Below, piece by piece: positions 48,479 to 59,146 of a stretch of 64,000 nucleotides of DNA. Within the stretch, counting starts at the first letter, position 1, and every line of letters starts with the position of its first letter. The stretch spans positions 62,001 to 126,000 of the forward strand of contig JBMHCR010000007.1 in assembly GCA_049889815.1 (NCBI GenBank). Reading direction: 5' to 3'. A program made the translations under genes and the position numbers. The notes under the pieces were generated by a model. That model saw nothing but the letters and a program-made list of their open reading frames with translations, was not told the DNA's origin and ran no database searches. The DNA comes from JBPOFY01 sp049889815 (lineage in GTDB: Bacteria; Verrucomicrobiota; Verrucomicrobiia; Opitutales; Coraliomargaritaceae).

Positions 48479-50806
48479 TTACTGAACGAAAATAAACTGC
48501 TGCGAATTCATCATCGCCCAAATGATACGCTCACGCGCTTTCATCGGCTCTTTACGGTAGTATTCAGTGAGCGCCGCGGTTTCTTCAGCGGTTGGCTTGC
48601 GTGATAGAAATCCAATATAAAGCGTCTCGATTTTATCTTCGATTGTTTTAGCAATTCGGGCTTCCACAACGGGCGCAGAGGAATGCGCAAGAATACCGTT
48701 GATCTGCCAGGAATTCATAAGAAAGAGCGCCTGCAATACATTGCTGCCATTTTCGGAGTTCTCAATCAGCATGCGGTCTGACTGTCCAAAGACTTCGAGT
48801 AAGTGCCCGTTTGCTTGTGGTGATTGCAGCTCAGAAGCTCGGCGTATGCCAGCCATCCATTTCACCTCCTGACTTTGCTGCTTTTTGTTTTTTTTGCCCT
48901 TTTGAAGGATGTCTGTATTCGACATCATCATCGTAATCCCGAGCTGCGGTTCGTCCTCTTCAATGTCTCCATCAGGGTTGATCATAGCGCGCCACTCGTT
49001 ATTGATTCGGCGAAACTCTCTTTGAACCTCTCTTGCTTTCGGGGTGTTTCGAAGTGTGGCATCATTTCGATACTCGGCAGCCTTCGCACGAATTTCAGAA
49101 TACACCTTATACTTATCCGTGAGCTTCTCAATATAAGCTAAAAACGCCTCGGGCTCCTTTTCATCCAACATCACCGCCACGGCTGGCTTCTTACCTGTTT
49201 CGTAAGTCACTCCTTGAAGTGTGCCCTTATAGCTTTGCTGAAGAATATTATCCACGTCCGGAGTCATCAGAGTGGCAATGGAATCCCAGATTTGCTCTGA
49301 AGTCATACGCTGCAAGATTGGCCCCTCCATGAAGTAATCATCATCGAGGTCAGGATTATCGATCACGGCAGCGCGCTGAAAATACTGTGTATTATAAAGC
49401 ACTCGAAGGTATTGCTTGAGGTCATAATCCACCGCTTTCATCAGCGTTTCCAGAAAAGCCATCAAATCTGGTACTACGGCTTCAGTCTCATCGGTCAAAT
49501 TATCAACCGGTTCAATCAAACCCAGCCCCATAGCATGCTTCCACATACGGTTGGCAATAACTCTAGTAAAACGGTCGTTATTCTCAGAAACCAACCAGTC
49601 GGCATAACTGCTCACAGTTGAATACGGATCGTGTAGCTCGGTTTCGCCGAGTTCGCCATAAATGACAGCTGGTTCAACCTTTGATTTCGGCGATGCATCG
49701 TCGTATTGATAATCAGCGGGTAAATGGAGCTTCCGATTGGTATGCGTAACCCCCCAATTCATCGGCTGCATAAACTCACGAGCAGCTCGTAGCATGATGT
49801 TATTACGCACATTCAATCGCTCACCGTCATTGTTTTCGCGTGCGAGTTCGCGAAGTTGGCGCATGGTATCTGCATACTCAGAGCTCTTATGGTTGATATT
49901 GATCCGAGTCTGGATACCATAGGTAAACGCTGAAAGCTCATAGAATTCTTTCTGCGTCCATTTATCTGTCGGATGATTGTGGCATTGCGCACATTGCAGT
50001 TGCGTCCCGAGGAAAATCTGCGCGGTCATCGACATATTATCCAACGGCATGCCAAAATCGCGGAGATAATAGGCCGCGGCCGGATTGTCCCAGGGATACC
50101 CTTCCGCAGTTATCAAAGCCTGCACCATTTGATCATAGGACGTGTTTTCACGGATTCGATCTTTCAACCACTGTGCATAGTAAATCCCCCCAAAACGTGT
50201 CCCCTCTCGCCCGATGGTGCGCACACGAAGAACATCAGCCCATAGATTGAAATTGTGACTCACATACCCATTTGAATCGAGTAAGTCGTCAATCAACTCA
50301 GCCCGCTTGGTTGGCGATTTACTGTTTAAGAAATGAACGGCCTCGGCGTGAGTCGGTATACGTCCGATGACTTTCAAATAGGCACGACGCACAAAGATTT
50401 CGTCGTCAACGATCGCTGATGGTTCGACCTCATTTTTAGACCAATAGTTCTCAAGCAGCTGATCAATTTTCCGACTAGCATTAAAATGCCGCGCGTTTTT
50501 TTCGACTTCGGCTACCTCAGGCAAATAGAGCCCTGTGTAGCTATACTGGGTTAGACGCCCGATCTTTTGCTCGTTCTCAATGAAGGCTTGGTCCTTTAGA
50601 GAAAGTGACTCAAACGGAACTTCGTAGATCCGAGTGTCCCTGTTACTTTTGAACCGCACAGTCGTCCCATCGAAAGAGTACAGCTCAGCATCAATTGTCT
50701 TGCCATCTTGATTCGTGAAGATCCGGGCACTGAGCTTTTGTGCGCCGATCAAATTCCACAAACAACAGAGTACCAGACTCGCTAGGGGGATGAACTTTTT
50801 GCGCAT
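48479..50806 (-). CDS. DUF1549/DUF1553 (PSCyt2-PSD1) protein with N-terminal SHD1 domain and heme site
   Basis: 775 aa from the ATG at 50806, which is preceded by one of the few Shine-Dalgarno-like sites here (GGAAG) and opens a signal peptide (FIPLASLVLCCLWNLIGAQ). The frame stays open to 50887 but without signal. Order: SHD1 (FTNQDGKTIDAELYSFDG), DUF1549 with a CxxCH heme motif C272-AQ-C275-H276, and C-terminal DUF1553 (RVIANRMWKHAMGLGLIEPVDNL in pieces, FGQSDR). First gene of the three-gene operon; such sets are suspected to act on glycans but this is unproven. Confidence 0.92.
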   Translation of the reverse strand: MRKKFIPLASLVLCCLWNLIGAQKLSARIFTNQDGKTIDAELYSFDGTTVRFKSNRDTRIYEVPFESLSLKDQAFIENEQKIGRLTQYSYTGLYLPEVAEVEKNARHFNASRKIDQLLENYWSKNEVEPSAIVDDEIFVRRAYLKVIGRIPTHAEAVHFLNSKSPTKRAELIDDLLDSNGYVSHNFNLWADVLRVRTIGREGTRFGGIYYAQWLKDRIRENTSYDQMVQALITAEGYPWDNPAAAYYLRDFGMPLDNMSMTAQIFLGTQLQCAQCHNHPTDKWTQKEFYELSAFTYGIQTRININHKSSEYADTMRQLRELARENNDGERLNVRNNIMLRAAREFMQPMNWGVTHTNRKLHLPADYQYDDASPKSKVEPAVIYGELGETELHDPYSTVSSYADWLVSENNDRFTRVIANRMWKHAMGLGLIEPVDNLTDETEAVVPDLMAFLETLMKAVDYDLKQYLRVLYNTQYFQRAAVIDNPDLDDDYFMEGPILQRMTSEQIWDSIATLMTPDVDNILQQSYKGTLQGVTYETGKKPAVAVMLDEKEPEAFLAYIEKLTDKYKVYSEIRAKAAEYRNDATLRNTPKAREVQREFRRINNEWRAMINPDGDIEEDEPQLGITMMMSNTDILQKGKKNKKQQSQEVKWMAGIRRASELQSPQANGHLLEVFGQSDRMLIENSENGSNVLQALFLMNSWQINGILAHSSAPVVEARIAKTIEDKIETLYIGFLSRKPTAEETAALTEYYRKEPMKARERIIWAMMNSQQFIFVQ

Positions 50807-50920
50807 AATTCGTCTTCCAGGGCTGAATAAATAAGACAGGTGTAGAATTAGAGCGATTTTTGCGCTAAAACAAACCTGAAAACTCAATTGTTCAGATCGC
50901 CGCTGACAGCAGAAAGTTGC

Positions 50921-50953
50921 AAAAAAAAATCCCGATCATTCACGATCCGGATT
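50921..50953 (-). terminator. intrinsic terminator after deoA
   Basis: On the minus strand AATCCGGATC-gtgaat-GATCGGGATT followed by a run of T (A run at 50921-50929 on the plus strand). Lies 20 bases past the deoA stop. Confidence 0.88.
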
Positions 50954-50972
50954 TTTAGGATAACTTGTCGAC

Positions 50973-52307
<1,335 letters not shown>

Positions 52308-52526
52308 TAGATGAGTGGTGTTTGTGCTGATGGAAGGCCGCCTAAGCGGTGTAAACCTTTTTAGACAAGCCTTTTCGCCTCACTTGTCGAGCTTAAAATG
52401 CAATGCTCACAAGATTTTAACTCGCCAGAAGGCTGCTGGTAACGAAACACAGCCGCCTACCCTCAATCTGCGTTTTTTGCCAAAAGGATAGCTTGACGCT
52501 CACAGTGCAGCATCTTCCTTAGCTCA

Positions 52527-54305
52527 ATGAAGGTCTGGTTCAATCCATCCAAAGCAATTGAGAGCGAATTATCTGCGATCGCAGCCGAAACAGAGGGCTT
52601 CGGGCCAAATTTTGTGTCTGGTGTCCGCCCCGCTGACCCGAAATTCGGTGATTTTCAGGCGAACGGCGTGCTCGGCTTCGCCAAGAAAAACGGGGTGAAC
52701 CCGCGTGAGTTGGCCCAAAAGCTCATCGACGCTGCCATCGCATCGGGACGTTTTGACCCCGACAGGGTCGAAATTTCCCTCGCAGGACCTGGATTTATCA
52801 ATTTCAAACTCAGCCAAGCTTTTGTTTGGCAGTGGCTGCTCGATTTTTCAACCAAGGAAGACTACCAAAGTGGCGCTAAGGAGCTCAAATGCGGTCGTAA
52901 AATCGTAATTGACTACCCGAGTGCCAATACTGCAAAGCAAGCACATATCGGCCACTTACGCCCGATGGTGATTGGCCAGGCCATCGCTCGCCTGCTCGAC
53001 TTCTGCGGCGCCGATCTCGTGCGCGACAATCACATCGGTGACTGGGGCACGAACTTTGGCACTTTGATCATGAAGATCAAGCGCGATGGTATCGATTTAA
53101 AGACACTCGGTGAGGACGCACTCAAGACACTCGACCAACTTTACAAAGATGGCTCTGCCCTCGAAGCGGAACGACCAGAGCTGCGTGACGTCTCCCGCAA
53201 CGAACTTGTGCTCCTTCAAAATGGAGACTCAGAAAATACTGCTATCTGGGAGCAGATCGTTGAAATTTCCAAAGTAGCTTTTAACAAGCTCTTCGTGCAA
53301 ATGGGCGTGGAGGTCGACATCACCCTCGGCGAATCCTTCTACCGCGATAAAGTCGAACGGGTCTACGAAGAGCTCAGTGAGATCGGCCTCGCCGAAGAGA
53401 GCGACGGCGCTCTCGTGGTCTGGCACGACGAAGTAAAGAAATTCGCCCGCGACAATGAGCGCCCCTACCCGTTCAACATTCGCAAAAGTGACGGCGCTTC
53501 CAACTACGCCTCTACCGATCTAGCGACCGTACTTTATCGCGCAGAAGCATTTGCTGCCGACGAAGTGATCTACCTCACCGATGCGCGACAACAGGATCAC
53601 TTCCAACAGCTCTTTCTAACCACCGAGAAATGGTTTAAGGCCAAAGATTACAAGCTTCCCGAACTCAGCCACGTCTTCTGGGGCACCATTCTCGGCTCTG
53701 ACAAGAAACCCTTCAAGACGAAGTCGGGAGAATCCATCAAACTTCAAGAGTTACTCGATGAGGCACGAAGCCGCGCCTTCGATGTAGTGTCCGAAAAGAA
53801 CCCAGACCTGTCGGAAGACGAGCGCCTCCAGATTGCTGAATCGGTAGGTATCGGCGCTATAAAATACGCCGACCTCTCCAGCAACCGCACTCAAGACTAT
53901 GTATTTAGCTGGGATCGCTTGCTTAGTTTCGAAGGCAATACAGCACCCTACCTGCTCTACGCGGTAGCACGGATCAACAGTATCTTCCGCAAGCTTGGAG
54001 TCGATCCAGAAGCGCCCATCGAAGGAGCCAGCCAATTGGAAACCGATGCTGAGCAAGCGCTTGCCCGCAAGCTAATGGGCTTTGTCACCGCGCTCGAACT
54101 CACACTCAATGACCTGCGTCCGCACTTTCTCTGCACTTATCTCTATGAACTGACTAGCGCCTACAGTAGCTTCTACAATGCCGATAAAGTCATGGTCGAC
54201 GACGGATCCGTCAAAGCACGCCGGCTGATCCTTTGCGCCCGCACCCGCACAGTACTTAAGACAGGTCTCGAACTGCTTGGTATAAAGCCGCTCGAGCGCA
54301 TGTAG
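52527..54305 (+). CDS. argS: arginyl-tRNA synthetase
   Basis: 592 aa class I synthetase. N-terminal Add-1 domain, HIGH motif at H140-IGH143 (SANTAKQAHIGHLRPMVIG), SDGASNYASTDLATVLYR and the C-terminal anticodon domain ending ARTRTVLKTGLELLGIKPLERM. No KMSKS lysine motif is evident (GTILGSDKKPFKTKSGE occupies that region), as is common in ArgRS. Divergent from deoA across 219 bases that must hold both promoters. Confidence 0.96.
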   Translation: MKVWFNPSKAIESELSAIAAETEGFGPNFVSGVRPADPKFGDFQANGVLGFAKKNGVNPRELAQKLIDAAIASGRFDPDRVEISLAGPGFINFKLSQAFVWQWLLDFSTKEDYQSGAKELKCGRKIVIDYPSANTAKQAHIGHLRPMVIGQAIARLLDFCGADLVRDNHIGDWGTNFGTLIMKIKRDGIDLKTLGEDALKTLDQLYKDGSALEAERPELRDVSRNELVLLQNGDSENTAIWEQIVEISKVAFNKLFVQMGVEVDITLGESFYRDKVERVYEELSEIGLAEESDGALVVWHDEVKKFARDNERPYPFNIRKSDGASNYASTDLATVLYRAEAFAADEVIYLTDARQQDHFQQLFLTTEKWFKAKDYKLPELSHVFWGTILGSDKKPFKTKSGESIKLQELLDEARSRAFDVVSEKNPDLSEDERLQIAESVGIGAIKYADLSSNRTQDYVFSWDRLLSFEGNTAPYLLYAVARINSIFRKLGVDPEAPIEGASQLETDAEQALARKLMGFVTALELTLNDLRPHFLCTYLYELTSAYSSFYNADKVMVDDGSVKARRLILCARTRTVLKTGLELLGIKPLERM

Positions 54306-54352
54306 GCTCGCGACTGCGCCCTAAAAGCCTGTGCCGTGCTACCTCAATTAGC

Positions 54353-57088
54353 TCATCTCGCTACCCGCCAGGTGCGGATCCAGTCGTATTGCGTCGTGCG
54401 TTCCTCCGTGCTGCCGTGCTCAATCAGTGTGCCGCTTTCAGGTATCGGGTTCCAGTCATAGGCTTCCATTGCCATGTGTAGATAAGCAGGCTTATCCCAT
54501 TCAAAATCTGGCGTGAGCGAATATTGGTATTCACCGTCCAAAAAGAACTGAACCTCTCGAGGAGACTTCCACCAAGCACCATATACATGGTAATTTTCGT
54601 AATTCAGTTCCGGCAGCGAAACCTGCTTCTGCAGCTGCACCCGTTTCCCTTCGCCGCCGTATTGCTGCTGAATCATGTTCGAATGAAAGATGCGATCCCA
54701 CTTCTTACCCCATTCCTCAACACCCTCGGTCGGCCTGCCGATGCACTCTTGAATATCAATTTCATAGGACGGGTTTTCGCCATGCGTAAATAACCAAAAA
54801 GTTGAGGATGCTTCGGTGGCATTCGCCTTCATTCGACACTCAAAATACATACCTGGGCCACCTGCCGCCAGCGAACGAATGATTGCCCCCTCGTAAGTAA
54901 AACGCAGATCATTTACGATTATAGGCTCATCCAATTTGCCGACGGTCACCTGCATCTTGCCGTCTTTCACCGCAACCGTGCGCTCCAAGAAAATCATCGG
55001 CACACGTCCCAGCCAACCCCACTTCTCAACATCCGGATCGGCGTTCCATTTTTCCGTGTCGAGTGAATCGCCTTTAAACTCGTCCGAAAGCTCAGGAACA
55101 GCCTCCCACTCTACATCGTCGGGTAAATCAATCGAATACGGACCATCCACTGACTCGCGGGTTTTCAGAGCTTCAAGCGCGAGTTCACGTGGAGTCGGCG
55201 GCACATAGACATCGGGCATCACGTCGTCGGGAATCTCGAGCTTACGATCATGCGCGCCCTCGGCGAAGTTGTGCACGGTGTATTTGTTCTTCTGCGTCCA
55301 ATCACATTCAACACGTCCATCCCCAAGCACAATAGTGCCCAACTTTTTACGTAGAAAAGCTGCCAACTTCGCATAAGTAGCATCGTAAGCGACATTCTTT
55401 CGCTCGTATGGATCCAAGCGCAGGTCATACAGGGTCATGTCCAAGTCCTCTGCGGGAGCATCCAGACCCCAACGAATCTGCTCGCCTGGCTCATAACCCT
55501 CTCCCGGTTTACCCCAAAAAGGGCGCACGCGCATCGCAAAGGCAAAATCTTCACTACGGAGATAGGCGCGATCGCCACGCACCTGATTCATTTCTCCGAT
55601 CACATAATCTCGCTGCGGACCTTCATAAAGTGTCTTGTATAAACTGACGCCATCCAGTCCCGGATGTTCTCCATGATCAATATCAGCAATCTCATAGAAG
55701 GTCGGCGCAAAATCGACAAACTCGACCCAGTCCTTCACCACTTTGCCGGGAGGAAAACTCCTTTGATCCGACGATACTGCGATTACACTATCATGCACCG
55801 TCTGAAACCATGGGCCGAACTTCGCCTCGATCCCCTGCTCCCCAAGGTGCCAACCATGGTCACCACAGACGTAAATAATCACCCACTCTTGATCGTGCTG
55901 CTCGCAATATTTTTTAAAGCTATCGACCGCCTCGCCAATGTAGTGATCGCCCATCGCGCAGAATGCATAGTAGTCGCGAATCGCTTGCTGCTTCTCCTCG
56001 TCAGTCATTCGCGAGAAGTCCATGTCTTCTCTCAAATCCAAAATCGATCCCGTCAAGGATCCTGCCTCCAACTCGTGATCGTATTCTGGCACCTTGTAAG
56101 TCTTATCTGCAAAGCGATCGCGAAACTCCTTGGTCGGCAACACAGGCGTATGGGGAAACACAAAGCCAAGATTGATAAACAGAGGCTTACTTGGGTCCGG
56201 CCCTTGAACCTGTTCACCGGTCACTGATTCGTATGTGCTTTCTGCATTCTCTAAATAGCGCTGCATGGATTTCACTATTGCGCCATCCAGAGTAGCACCC
56301 GTGTTGGCAGGCGACACCCCACCAATGATTAACTCAGGATTGCTCCGCGTATGCGAACGCAGGATATCGAGCGCTTCCTCAATCGCTTTGCGATTCGCTT
56401 TCTCCTCGTCAGTGATTTCACGATCCTTGCGTGATTTCCAAAATCGTTTCACCGATCCATTGGCAAACCGATAGACCTCCTCTGTTCCAATGACCATTCC
56501 CTTGCCCTGATAGGTCTGCCAAGGTTTATTGAACCAAAAGTCACTGCCGTCGGTTTTCTGTAGCTGATTGTTGGTGATAAACGGCTGATAATAACCAAGG
56601 TCTTGCCACTGATTGTAGCCTTCCCAACTAAAAATATAGTAGCCGCTCTTACCAAACATAGACGGCTGATAGCCATGCTCCAACAGCACCTCAGGGATTA
56701 CGCGACTACCGACATCCGCAGCCTGATGCGCTTTCCGAAATCCATACATTCCATTACGATGCGGATACTTACCCGTGTGCATCGAACTACGAGAAGGCGC
56801 ACACGCCATCGAGTTACAAAACGCATTGGTAAACAGCGTTCCTTCAGCTGCGAGCGCATCGAGGTTTGGCGACTCCACATAACCCAGCTCACTCTCCGAC
56901 TCGCCGCGAGTCGCTCGATTGTAAGCAGCTACCGAATCGCTGCGCTGGTCATCAGTAATAATCCAGAGAATGTTCGGCTGTTGTTTCTTCTCAGCCGGCG
57001 CTTCTTCAGGCCTTCCTCCAAGTGCGGCGGCCTCGACAGCAAACACCGCGATAAAGAACCAAATCAAAATTGTAGGGTATCGTTTCAT
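54353..57088 (-). CDS. secreted type I sulfatase fused to a C-terminal GH16 domain (beta-agarase/porphyranase-like)
   Basis: 911 aa from the ATG at 57088 (a TTG at 57109 would add 7 residues). Signal peptide YPTILIWFFIAVFAVEAAA. Residues about 35-600 are an S1 sulfatase: metal Asp pair D46-D47 (WIITDDQRSDS) and C96-A-P-S-R100 with H104-TGK107, the site converted to formylglycine. From residue 659 to the end a GH16 domain follows: DEFKGDSLDTEKWNAD, catalytic E776-I-D778-I-Q-E781, WWKSPREVQFFLDGEYQYSL, and an agarase-like tail MEAYDWNPIPES..ERTTQYDWIRTWR. A single chain would thus remove sulfate and hydrolyse a galactan such as porphyran/agar; the exact substrate is inferred. Confidence 0.93.
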   Translation of the reverse strand: MKRYPTILIWFFIAVFAVEAAALGGRPEEAPAEKKQQPNILWIITDDQRSDSVAAYNRATRGESESELGYVESPNLDALAAEGTLFTNAFCNSMACAPSRSSMHTGKYPHRNGMYGFRKAHQAADVGSRVIPEVLLEHGYQPSMFGKSGYYIFSWEGYNQWQDLGYYQPFITNNQLQKTDGSDFWFNKPWQTYQGKGMVIGTEEVYRFANGSVKRFWKSRKDREITDEEKANRKAIEEALDILRSHTRSNPELIIGGVSPANTGATLDGAIVKSMQRYLENAESTYESVTGEQVQGPDPSKPLFINLGFVFPHTPVLPTKEFRDRFADKTYKVPEYDHELEAGSLTGSILDLREDMDFSRMTDEEKQQAIRDYYAFCAMGDHYIGEAVDSFKKYCEQHDQEWVIIYVCGDHGWHLGEQGIEAKFGPWFQTVHDSVIAVSSDQRSFPPGKVVKDWVEFVDFAPTFYEIADIDHGEHPGLDGVSLYKTLYEGPQRDYVIGEMNQVRGDRAYLRSEDFAFAMRVRPFWGKPGEGYEPGEQIRWGLDAPAEDLDMTLYDLRLDPYERKNVAYDATYAKLAAFLRKKLGTIVLGDGRVECDWTQKNKYTVHNFAEGAHDRKLEIPDDVMPDVYVPPTPRELALEALKTRESVDGPYSIDLPDDVEWEAVPELSDEFKGDSLDTEKWNADPDVEKWGWLGRVPMIFLERTVAVKDGKMQVTVGKLDEPIIVNDLRFTYEGAIIRSLAAGGPGMYFECRMKANATEASSTFWLFTHGENPSYEIDIQECIGRPTEGVEEWGKKWDRIFHSNMIQQQYGGEGKRVQLQKQVSLPELNYENYHVYGAWWKSPREVQFFLDGEYQYSLTPDFEWDKPAYLHMAMEAYDWNPIPESGTLIEHGSTEERTTQYDWIRTWRVAR

Positions 57089-57300
57089 ACAGGGAGTATT
57101 GAGTTTCAATAGATGAGTTGTTTATTGTTTATGGTCGTAAGGGCCAATGTCGTAAAACACGAAAACCTGCAATTTTCGGAGCTTGGATATCGCTTCGATT
57201 TCAATCTCAATAGGGTCGGCTCGCCGAGACGACCCTGGCTAATTACTCGGAAAGGCTTAAAATACCTACAATTTTTCCATCAAGTTACGGAGCTTCAATC

Positions 57301-57981
57301 TTAGAGCGGCCGCACCCTAGCATTCCGCATCTCGACACACATGAGGGCATTATTGTGAATTTGTAAACCAATGGCCCCCTCACGATTCGCGTTTGGATCC
57401 TCGTCTACGTAGTCCATGATCTTCTCACCATTGAGCCAATACTCAATGCGATTGCCACGAGCTCGCAAAGTCATGCGATTCCAATCGTTGTCTTTATAAA
57501 CGCGGTCGATCAATTCACGATCCGGAAAAATGCGTAGCTTCGGGCGTGAATACCAGTCCCCCAACGAGCCCATAAACTTGCCGACCGCTACATCGTATTC
57601 ATAGCCGGTAGCCGCCTCGTAAATTGGTGAATGCTCTTTCCATTGGTACTGAATCGGCTTTACGCGAAAATAGATCCCAGAGTTAGGGTTCCTGCTGCCG
57701 GTCAATTTCAGCTCACAGCTAAACACAAAGTCCGAGAAACTCAGCTCAGTATAAATCCACTCTGGTTTATGAATCGGCTTCGGGCCGCTGTCCCCGATAA
57801 TCGTGCCGCCTTCGATCGACCAACAATCGGAAGGGACTTTCCAACCCTCAAAGCTGCCTGGTTTTATTAGCTCAATAGAGGAATTTTGATCAACAACCCG
57901 AGGCTCCTCCTTGTCGTTCAAAAATTCGCCATAGCCCAAGTATTGTGTAAAAAATAATCCAATTATCAATAGATAGCGCAT
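57301..57981 (-). CDS. DUF1080 (3-keto-disaccharide hydrolase/LamG-like) secreted protein
   Basis: 226 aa. Signal peptide RYLLIIGLFFTQYLGYG. The DUF1080 core reads GSFEGWKVPSDCWSIEGGTIIGD, WIYTELSFSDFVFSCELKLTG, NSGIYFRVKP, DWNRMTLRARGNRIEYWLNGEKIMDYVDED and GAIGLQIHNN. It is a concanavalin-like fold common in Planctomycetes and Verrucomicrobia; some members hydrolyse 3-keto-glycosides. Lies upstream of the sulfatase-GH16 gene on the same strand, with 212 bases between, and may be expressed with it. Confidence 0.88.
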   Translation of the reverse strand: MRYLLIIGLFFTQYLGYGEFLNDKEEPRVVDQNSSIELIKPGSFEGWKVPSDCWSIEGGTIIGDSGPKPIHKPEWIYTELSFSDFVFSCELKLTGSRNPNSGIYFRVKPIQYQWKEHSPIYEAATGYEYDVAVGKFMGSLGDWYSRPKLRIFPDRELIDRVYKDNDWNRMTLRARGNRIEYWLNGEKIMDYVDEDPNANREGAIGLQIHNNALMCVEMRNARVRPL

Positions 57982-58069
57982 ACGCCCCTTACCATTTCAA
58001 AATCAACCCATGTTTCAACAATCGAGTCACGCGCATCCACTCAGTAGGTTTTAAGCTCTGGATCTCCCC

Positions 58070-58288
58070 TTACCCGATCGAAAAGAAATGTGCAAGTCGA
58101 TGCTGTTCTTGATTAAGTCGGCACTTAAATCGACTTTGCGCTCGTTCAAACAACCGGCCATCCGCATAAAATAAAAACATTTCCCTGCCAGAGAGTCGCT
58201 CAAGCATAGTGGTGATTCGCCTGTCCTGCGGCCGAATCCAGCGTAACTTCAGTAACTTATCTGCCGCCGAGTCCAGAGTCATTCGCAA
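58070..58288 (-). CDS. possible small hypothetical protein, 72 aa
   Basis: Open frame in a 370-base gap between DUF1080 and hpt. The predicted protein (LERLSGREMFLFYADGRLFE in the middle) has balanced composition but no recognised motif. It may be spurious; the rest of the gap (57982-58069 and 58289-58351) shows nothing else. Confidence 0.3.
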   Translation of the reverse strand: MRMTLDSAADKLLKLRWIRPQDRRITTMLERLSGREMFLFYADGRLFERAQSRFKCRLNQEQHRLAHFFSIG

Positions 58289-58351
58289 GGCGCATCCAGA
58301 CTGGATACACTATTGCAAATATGAGGCCTTGCCCTCTACCTAACTCCTATC

Positions 58352-58894
58352 ATGAGCGAACAAGGACTAGAAAAAATACTCCTCTCGAAAGAAGAGATCG
58401 CCAGTGTCGTTGCGCGATTAGGTAGCGAGATCACCGAACACTATAAAGATTCAGAAAAAGAGCTCATAGTCATTGGTCTACTCCGCGGATCCTTTGTTTT
58501 CATGGCCGACCTCGTGCGTGAAATCAAGCACCCCATGATCACGGACTTTATGACCATCTCTAGTTATGGTGACAGCACCGAAAGCTCAGGCGATGTGAAG
58601 GTCGTCATGGACCTCGACGAATCGATCACTGATCGCGATGTCCTACTAGTCGAAGATATCATCGATACCGGCAACACCTTTAGTAAAGTGATCCGTATGC
58701 TTGAGGGGCGCGAACCCGCATCCATTCGCACCTGCACATTGCTCAGCAAACCATCACGCAGACAAGTCGAAGTGCCCATCGACTTTTGTGGTGTCGAAAT
58801 TCCAGATGCGTTTGTCTGCGGCTACGGACTCGACTTCGCACAGCAATTAAGGAACGTCCCTTACATCGGCATCTACGAGGGTCCTGTCGATTAA
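58352..58894 (+). CDS. hpt: hypoxanthine phosphoribosyltransferase
   Basis: 180 aa purine salvage enzyme. PRPP-binding motif VLLVEDIIDTGNTFSKVI, upstream VIGLLRGSFVFMADLVREI, and VPIDFCGVEIPDAFVCGYGLDFAQ with the C-terminal YIGIYEG. Standard bacterial Hpt length. Confidence 0.95.
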   Translation: MSEQGLEKILLSKEEIASVVARLGSEITEHYKDSEKELIVIGLLRGSFVFMADLVREIKHPMITDFMTISSYGDSTESSGDVKVVMDLDESITDRDVLLVEDIIDTGNTFSKVIRMLEGREPASIRTCTLLSKPSRRQVEVPIDFCGVEIPDAFVCGYGLDFAQQLRNVPYIGIYEGPVD

Positions 58895-59000
58895 CCTACG
58901 CCGCGGCACCGTATAACTGTGTAAAAACTTCCTGACGCCCAGCCGTCTAGCCAGTTCGTTCAAGCTTACTAAATGCACGCGCCTAGACCGTTCCTCGTCC

Positions 59001-59126
59001 ATGAAAAAACTCATCGCATCCTTTCTCCTGGGCTCAATTCTTACACTGAGCTCGGCTTCAGCAAACTTATCGCTAATAATCGATAAAGATACACTCAAGG
59101 TGACCTTTTCCGATTCGAACAACTAA
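59001..59126 (+). CDS. 41-aa secreted peptide, probably the truncated 5' end of a PEP-CTERM-like exported protein
   Basis: ATG at 59001 to TAA at 59124. MKKLIASFLLGSILTLSSAS is a clean signal peptide; after the cleavage site only about 20 residues follow (LSLIIDKDTLKVTFSDSNN). The mature start resembles the first beta strand of secreted verrucomicrobial proteins, so this looks like the head of a larger gene cut off by rearrangement. The stop abuts the left arm of the 20-bp inverted repeat. Confidence 0.5.
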   Translation: MKKLIASFLLGSILTLSSASANLSLIIDKDTLKVTFSDSNN

Positions 59127-59146
59127 ACTGATAGGAATTTGCTTTT
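59127..59146 (+). repeat. left arm of a perfect 20-bp inverted repeat
   Basis: ACTGATAGGAATTTGCTTTT; its exact reverse complement is at 61821-61840. The arms bracket the AT-rich polysaccharide-lyase gene (2,714 bp outer span). Immediately inside lies a small GC hairpin GGCGGC-gta-GCCGCC. No target-site duplication is seen next to the arms. Confidence 0.85.

Noticed and set aside
58847..59122. 91-codon minus-strand frame antisense to the hpt end and the 41-aa secreted peptide
   Set aside because: No motifs; the plus-strand readings (Hpt C-terminus, signal peptide) explain the DNA better.
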